Source: Planctomycetaceae bacterium
Lineage (GTDB): Bacteria > Planctomycetota > Planctomycetia > Planctomycetales > Planctomycetaceae
Reading direction: 5' to 3'
NCBI GenBank assembly: GCA_013813775.1
Contig: JACCRE010000326.1
Coordinates: forward strand, 1 to 32,014
DNA: 32,014 nt
In this document: one piece after another, positions 27,274-32,014 of the stretch
Position numbering within the stretch: position 1 is the stretch's first letter
Layout: each line of letters begins with the position of its first letter
Program-made: the position numbers and the translations under genes
The notes under the pieces: generated by a model
The model's input: the letters and a program-made list of their open reading frames with translations, nothing else
Database searches by the model: none
What the model was told of the DNA's origin: nothing

Positions 27274-29040
27274 CTACAACGTCTTCGACATGCGTTCGGC
27301 GAGCCGATGCAAGGCGGGGCTGACGTCGTGCGAGTCGAGATGCACGTTCAGGATGCTGAACTTGTCCTGATTCGCCATCGCCGCCTTGAGCGCCTGATCG
27401 AGATCTCGCTCGGTGTGCACTTCGAAGCCCCAGCCGCCACCCAGCAACTCGGGCAGGCGATGGTAATTCCAATTCGGGATGTCGTTGAAGGGTCCTTCCT
27501 GCAGGAACCGCTCGGTTGTGTAGCCGTGGTTGTTGAGCACCACGACGATCGGGCTGAAGCCGTGCCGTAAGGCGGTTCCCAGTTCGAGGCAGGTCATCTG
27601 GAACGCCCCGTCGCCGACGAGCACCAGCGGACGCAGTTCCCGGTTCGCCACCTGCACCCCGACCGACGCCGGGATCGCGAATCCCATCGACGTGTAGTAC
27701 GCAGGGCTGAGAAACTCGGTGTGCTGGTGAATCGTGAGGTCAGCCGCGCCGAACAGACTGTCCCCCACGTCGGCCACCACGACCATGTCTTTGGCGAGCA
27801 TGGCATTGATGCGGCCAAAGAGCTGCCGCACCGTCACCTTTTCGTCGGGCTTCATGACGTAGCGATCGAGCACTCCCCCGCGATCCTTCGGCAACGCCCG
27901 CTTTGGGGCGGTCACTTTCGCTTTGGCGAGACCCGCCACGAAATCGCCGAGCACGACGTCGTGGAAGTGATGGTGCCGAATTCTTAACTTTTCGCTGGTC
28001 GCGTAGATGCAGCGGCCGGGATCGAGGCGGGCGGTGAAAATGCCCAGATTGATGTCGGTCATGAACGCGCCGAGCAGGATCACGCAGTCGCTCTCTTCGA
28101 CGAACTTTCGCACCGTTTCGCGGCCCATCGCGCCTTCGTAAACGCCCAGATAGAGCGGATGCTTCTCGCTGACGACGCTCTTGCCGAGCAGCGTGGCACA
28201 CATCGCGATCGAGTTCTTCTCGGCGAGCTTGATCACTTCGCTTTGAAGCCCGAATCGGTGCATTTCGATGCCGGCGATGATCACCGGTCGTTCGCAGCCG
28301 CTGATCATCTCGCCGGCTTCCTGCAACGCCTCGCGGAGCGCGTCTTTGTCGCTCTTCGGCTCGGTCACGGCGGGAACGTGGGGATTCAACGCTTTCGCAT
28401 GCACCCGATCGCGCGGCAGTTCGAGATACACGGGCCTCTTGAAACGGACCGCCGCCTCAAGGCAGCGATCGATCTCGCGAAAGGCCGTCAGGGGATCGTC
28501 GAGCACCGCCGAGGCGACCGTGATCTTGTCGAACACCTGCTTCTGCGTATCGAAGTCGCGGACACGATGATGCAGCAGCGGATCGCTTTCGCGTTCGAGC
28601 ATTCCCGGCGAGCCGCTGATCACGACGACCGGGCTTTTTTCGGCATACGCCCCGGCGATGCTGTTGCACAGGCTCAGCCCGCCTACGCAGTAGGTCACGC
28701 AGACGGCGCCCAGACCGTTGACGCGCGCATAACCGTCGGCGGCGTAGCCGGCATTGTCTTCGCGAGTGGTGCCGATCACGCGGATCGGGCTGTCTTCGAG
28801 CATGCCGTAGAACTGCAGCACGAAATCGCCGGGAATGCCGAAGACGTCGCGAACGCCGTAGTCCTGTAATCTCTGGATCAGGTAGCCGCCGATCGTTTGC
28901 GTCGATGTGCCCGTCGAGACTTTGGCGGCGGACGACGGAGCGGCATGACCGTCGACCTTGCCGTTCGGGCCGCGGCCGTTTTCGGCAGGTTTCCTGGAGC
29001 CCTTAGACTTCGCCGTTCGTGCTGACTTGGCTGCCATCAT
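27274..29040 (-). CDS. ThDP-dependent alpha-keto acid decarboxylase (pyruvate/indolepyruvate type)
   Basis: The 588-residue thiamine-diphosphate enzyme decarboxylates a 2-keto acid to an aldehyde. All PDC-type residues are present: Asp72 in GIPGDF, Glu94 in [12 protein letters not shown], the His157-His158 pair in [10 protein letters not shown], the ThDP motif GDGAFQ...LNNHGYTTE (476-510) and Glu510 at the position of the catalytic C-terminal glutamate. The His pair separates it from acetolactate synthase and benzoylformate decarboxylase. Substrate (pyruvate, indolepyruvate, phenylpyruvate) cannot be decided. Residues 1-45 are a low-complexity Lys/Ala/Ser/Gly extension not seen in typical PDCs. 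Two adjacent ATGs (29038-29040, 29035-29037) follow AAAGGCGGC; the second has the better spacing. Confidence 0.92.
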   Translation of the reverse strand: MMAAKSARTAKSKGSRKPAENGRGPNGKVDGHAAPSSAAKVSTGTSTQTIGGYLIQRLQDYGVRDVFGIPGDFVLQFYGMLEDSPIRVIGTTREDNAGYAADGYARVNGLGAVCVTYCVGGLSLCNSIAGAYAEKSPVVVISGSPGMLERESDPLLHHRVRDFDTQKQVFDKITVASAVLDDPLTAFREIDRCLEAAVRFKRPVYLELPRDRVHAKALNPHVPAVTEPKSDKDALREALQEAGEMISGCERPVIIAGIEMHRFGLQSEVIKLAEKNSIAMCATLLGKSVVSEKHPLYLGVYEGAMGRETVRKFVEESDCVILLGAFMTDINLGIFTARLDPGRCIYATSEKLRIRHHHFHDVVLGDFVAGLAKAKVTAPKRALPKDRGGVLDRYVMKPDEKVTVRQLFGRINAMLAKDMVVVADVGDSLFGAADLTIHQHTEFLSPAYYTSMGFAIPASVGVQVANRELRPLVLVGDGAFQMTCLELGTALRHGFSPIVVVLNNHGYTTERFLQEGPFNDIPNWNYHRLPELLGGGWGFEVHTERDLDQALKAAMANQDKFSILNVHLDSHDVSPALHRLAERMSKTL

Positions 29041-29191
29041 GCCGCCTTTTGTTGGAAGACCGCGGCGGGCGTGACCCGGCCGATTCAGTGGTCGGCCGCG
29101 GAGACGTGCGCATCCCTTGTCGATCGCAGCCATTCGAATTCTGCGGTGCTTGAGCGTGGCGGTCAACGGCGGTTTCTGGCGCGAACGGTCT

Positions 29192-29220
29192 TGACGCGAA
29201 TCGATCGGTGTGGGATAGCT
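29192..29220 (+). promoter_or_regulatory. Candidate sigma70-like promoter for the lipoprotein gene
   Basis: TTGACG (29192-29197), a 17-bp spacer and GATAGC (29215-29220). The -35 box matches 5/6 and the -10 box 3/6. It lies 117 bp before the lipoprotein start, between divergent genes. The weak -10 makes this tentative. Confidence 0.3.
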
Positions 29221-29229
29221 CGCGCCTCT

Positions 29230-29263
29230 CTCCACGTCTCTGCTGCCTCCACGTCTCTGCTGC
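29230..29263. repeat. 17-bp tandem duplication
   Basis: CTCCACGTCTCTGCTGC occurs twice head-to-tail (29230-29246, 29247-29263), followed by a third partial CTCC. It lies in the probable 5' leader of the lipoprotein gene and is pyrimidine-rich on the plus strand. Slippage is the likely origin. Confidence 0.85.
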
Positions 29264-29336
29264 CTCCCTTCACTGCCGCCCGTCCTCATCGCCCCGGCGC
29301 TCCCTCTCCAGGTACGTCGGGTGGGAGCGATGCGTA

Positions 29337-31418
29337 ATGCGACTCGTGCCGCCCAAGCCGGCGGCCCGTGCAGCGATTGCCTGCGCGCTGGCCGCGAGTG
29401 CCTTGTCCCTCTCCGGGTGCAAGTCCTCTCCCTTCACGAACTACAGTGAAAAACGAGCCGTCAACGGGTTCGCGCAGGCGCTCGCCGACGCCGATAATGA
29501 GCGTCTGCGCGCCATGTCATCGTCGCACTTCGCGACGGCGGTGCTCTCTGACGAGTCGTCGATCGCCGAGGTCAAGCAGGTCTGGCCGATCAAGGGCAAG
29601 CTCGAGGTCGTTTCGGTCAAAGAGGTCGAAGAGTTCGATCGCCGTGATCCCGACGTGCCCGAAAAGCTCGTCACGATCAAAGACGAACGTAAATGGAAGA
29701 CCGATCAGAGGCTCGTCCAGGATCCGAAGACGAAGAAGTGGGTCGTCGATGAGATTCTCATCACGCACTCGCAGAAGGGCCTGAAGGCCACGAAGACCGT
29801 GTCCGAGCAGGTCATGTTCATCTCGGTGGTGCGAGACTTCGCCGACGCCTGGCGAAACAAAGATCGCGAGCGGCGCCTTGCCGGCGTCACCGAGCAATGC
29901 CGCGCGGAACTCGAGCCGCTGCCCGACGAAGTGCTCGACAACCTCGCCGGCCGGATGTTCCCGGCGAATACGAAAGACCCCTCGCCCGACGCGACGATGG
30001 ACGACGACATCGCGATCGTTCGACTGGCGCGGGCCAAGGGCGCGGTTCTGTTGCAGTTGAAGCGGATCGACGGCAAATGGCTCGTCGATGACGCCGCCTT
30101 CGACGCCGGCAAAGAAGGCGAGAACATCGCGTCGCTGCGCAAGACGGCCGTGGCTTACGCCTCGGCGGCGAAGTTCCTCGGTGCGTACGCCGCGAACGAT
30201 CGTGATCTGCTCAAATCACTCGCGACGAAGACCTTCTACGATGCGACGCTCTCGGCGGCGGATCTGTCGTCGGTGGCGCTGCCGCCCGCCGCGGCGGGCG
30301 AGAACGGTCAGTTGAAGATCGTCGGACGGCAGGCCGAGCTCGTCATCGACGAAGGCACTCGCATGGTCAAGGTGGCGCTCGTCCGCACCGACGACGAATC
30401 CGACGTGAAAGCCATGACCGAGTTCCGAATTGAAGACGTCACGATCTACGAAGAAGGCGGGACGTCGAAACGTCGTCTCGCCGCCGCCCTCGTCGCCGAA
30501 CCGATGGCGCAGCTCTACGCCGATGCCCTCGTGGCGCGCGACCTGCCGCAGCTCCGAGTGATGGGCACGCACGACTTCAACGAGCGGGCGTGGCGTCACA
30601 TCACCGACGAGCTCGTTCCCAGCTTGCCGCTCGGCGACATTCAGCCAGGTGATCGAGAAGTGCTTTCGGTCGTCCACAACGGCGCTGCCACCGACGTCAC
30701 GATGATGCAGGCCGGCCGCGCGGTCACCTACGTCATGCGAGACGAAGGCGGAGCGGTCAAGGTCGACGACGTGCTGGTCGCCGTCGCCGATCGGCCGTCG
30801 TCGCTCAAGGCCACGATGGCGCAGATGCTTCCCGTCTTGCGGGTGAAGGCGGCGATCGCCGCCGGCAATGTCGAGGCCTTGCGACGCGACTGTTCGGTGG
30901 ATTTCAACCGCCTGATCTGGACCCAGGTGCGAAACGTCCCGCCGCAAGCAACCGCCGCGGTACGTTTCCTCGATGCGCCGCTCACGGCAATGACCGTTCA
31001 AGACACGACCGCGACGGTTCAACTCGGGGACTCGGGTTACGGGGGCCTCGTGACGCTGCTGGAGCAGGACGGCCGCTGGAAGGTCAACGAGATCACGATC
31101 GTCGCCGGTCCCGGGCCCGCAGATCAGGCGTCGCTCAAGTCTCTGCTGCGGGAAGGCATCGCCAACGGCACCCTGTACGCCGACGCCGCCCCAGCCGCCA
31201 ATCCGGCGAAATCCGCCGCAGCGGATGGGACCGTGCGGCAAGTCGGCTACGACGCCGACTTCGTGGCGCCGTCGTCAGATGCAGCCAAGGAACCTCGCCC
31301 CCTCGACTTAGGCCTCGCGCCGGAGACGCTGCCGCCAGCAGCCGACACGGCACCCGCACCGGCGGCGATGGTGCCCCGTGACGAGAGCGCCCTGCCGTTC
31401 GAAGAACCATTGTGGTAG
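29337..31418 (+). CDS. Large lipoprotein with five tandem NTF2-like repeats
   Basis: The 693-residue protein begins [20 protein letters not shown] and has the lipobox LSGC with Cys28, so it is a predicted lipoprotein. Five modules of about 100 residues follow (about 41-145, 163-255, 275-372, 388-485, 500-590). Each starts with a helix of the form (Y/F)AxAxxxxDxxxLRxxxxxxF and ends in paired beta-strands such as GKWLVDD or GRWKVNEI, the SnoaL/NTF2-like pattern. The C-terminal 100 residues are Ala/Pro-rich and probably disordered. The start ATG 29337 has GGGAGCG about 8 nt upstream. I do not know the family by name; ligand-binding or scaffolding roles are possible. Confidence 0.85.
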   Translation: MRLVPPKPAARAAIACALAASALSLSGCKSSPFTNYSEKRAVNGFAQALADADNERLRAMSSSHFATAVLSDESSIAEVKQVWPIKGKLEVVSVKEVEEFDRRDPDVPEKLVTIKDERKWKTDQRLVQDPKTKKWVVDEILITHSQKGLKATKTVSEQVMFISVVRDFADAWRNKDRERRLAGVTEQCRAELEPLPDEVLDNLAGRMFPANTKDPSPDATMDDDIAIVRLARAKGAVLLQLKRIDGKWLVDDAAFDAGKEGENIASLRKTAVAYASAAKFLGAYAANDRDLLKSLATKTFYDATLSAADLSSVALPPAAAGENGQLKIVGRQAELVIDEGTRMVKVALVRTDDESDVKAMTEFRIEDVTIYEEGGTSKRRLAAALVAEPMAQLYADALVARDLPQLRVMGTHDFNERAWRHITDELVPSLPLGDIQPGDREVLSVVHNGAATDVTMMQAGRAVTYVMRDEGGAVKVDDVLVAVADRPSSLKATMAQMLPVLRVKAAIAAGNVEALRRDCSVDFNRLIWTQVRNVPPQATAAVRFLDAPLTAMTVQDTTATVQLGDSGYGGLVTLLEQDGRWKVNEITIVAGPGPADQASLKSLLREGIANGTLYADAAPAANPAKSAAADGTVRQVGYDADFVAPSSDAAKEPRPLDLGLAPETLPPAADTAPAPAAMVPRDESALPFEEPLW

Positions 31419-31505
31419 CGGGAGGACGGGAGGAGTGAGAACGGAAGAACCAAGAATCTCCGACTTCCGACTTCTTCCGTCCTCCCATTCTTCCGTTCTC
31501 CCCGA
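31419..31505. repeat. Dispersed GGAAGAA-type inverted repeat after the lipoprotein gene
   Basis: GAGAACGGAAGAA (31437-31449) pairs perfectly with TTCTTCCGTTCTC (31488-31500), and a GGGAGGACGG unit (31420-31429) has its complement at 31477-31486, giving alternative pairings. The right-arm 15-mer is identical to one inside the mfd insertion at 4880-4894. It begins directly at the stop codon and may end the transcript. Confidence 0.75.
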
Positions 31506-31643
31506 ACTCCTCTCTCAAGACCCCTTCCCGTTGCGTGGGACATGTGCTACACCTTCGTCCTCTGCGGGCACTCTCCGGCTCGCGGGCCGGAGTAATTGTG
31601 TCCGGATCACGCCCGGAAGGGTTTCCGACCGGAAGGGATGCCG

Positions 31644-32014
31644 ATGCGACATTCGATCTGGAAGCTCGCCTCGCTGGTGGGCATTTCTGGTTTTGGATTC
31701 TTAGGTCTGCTACAGGTTCAAAAGAGCCTGCACGACCGCGGCACGGTGCAAGCTGCCGAGGCGGCTCCCGACGCCTCTGCGCGGAAGGTCGGCACCGCTC
31801 GCGTTGTGTCGAAGAGCCCCGCACCAGGCCGTGTGCGCATCCAGCAGACGCCCGCCGGCTCTGACGATCCCTTCTCGGCAACGGCTCCGGCAGGCCTCGA
31901 TTTCCGCGAACAGATCGCCGCCGGCCAGGCCAACGGCCTCGTCCGCACCGCCGAAGCCGACCTGCAGCCGATTCCAGAAGGCTCCACCTTCGCTGCCGAC
32001 GACCCGTTTGCGGG
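31644..32014 (+). CDS. Membrane-anchored or exported protein, 3' end outside window
   Basis: The frame is open for 123 codons to the right edge. The N-terminus (MRHSIWKLASLVGISGFGFL then GLLQV) is a signal peptide or single membrane anchor ending near residue 25. The following part is Ala/Pro/Asp-rich with two DDPF motifs (about residues 73-76 and 118-121) and no recognised domain. ATG 31644 is preferred over the in-frame ATG 31638, because GGAAGGG (31631-31637) abuts the latter but is 6 nt from the former. The pairing of a long linker with an N-terminal anchor is common in planctomycete surface or secretion proteins; the function lies beyond the window. Confidence 0.75.
   Translation, partial: MRHSIWKLASLVGISGFGFLGLLQVQKSLHDRGTVQAAEAAPDASARKVGTARVVSKSPAPGRVRIQQTPAGSDDPFSATAPAGLDFREQIAAGQANGLVRTAEADLQPIPEGSTFAADDPFA

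Overview
The window looks like chromosomal DNA of a high-GC bacterium, most likely a planctomycete. The pointers are a Tat-exported DUF1501 protein, a short exported protein with a YYLRDDVQYF core that I remember from planctomycete genomes, an accessory short SecA, a degenerate GspE-like protein, and abundant intergenic and in-gene repeats. No marker gene (rRNA, ribosomal protein) is present, so this placement is an inference.

Layout. 1-150: 3' remnant of an IS256-type transposase cut by the window edge. 256-2219: a DnaJ/CbpA-type co-chaperone (minus), with a terminator-like hairpin in its leader, and an unrecognised ~209 aa protein (plus). 2220-9275 (all minus): nadE (glutamine-dependent NAD synthetase), an RluA-type pseudouridine synthase, an AbrB-Doc toxin-antitoxin pair and mfd. 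9371-10693: a pair of inverted repeats and a GT4 glycosyltransferase whose last codons lie in a repeat. 10911-11636: a secreted PL7 alginate lyase (plus). 11643-15073 (minus): DsbD-like reductase and EpmA (EF-P lysine ligase), overlapping by 4 bp. 15415-18563: DUF1501 protein diverging from a PLP-dependent group II decarboxylase. 18972-21296: PduO-type cobalamin adenosyltransferase, a small membrane protein and a Tat-exported beta-propeller protein. 21385-24896: a short SecA diverging from a GspE/PilB-like protein that has lost its ATPase residues. 25200-29040: a small exported protein, an S41 protease and a pyruvate/indolepyruvate-type decarboxylase. 29337-32014: a lipoprotein with five apparent NTF2-like repeats and the start of a membrane-anchored protein.

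Most genes are unlinked housekeeping or exported-protein functions rather than one pathway. Convincing functional couplings are the antitoxin-toxin pair, nadE with the pseudouridine synthase (6 bp gap) and dsbD with epmA (ATGA overlap). The most unusual features are the predicted dead secretion ATPase opposite a SecA lacking its C-terminal half, the repeat-derived segments read in frame inside mfd, nadE and the glycosyltransferase gene, and the terminator immediately before an SD-less dnaJ start. No tRNA, rRNA, CRISPR array or prophage was seen.
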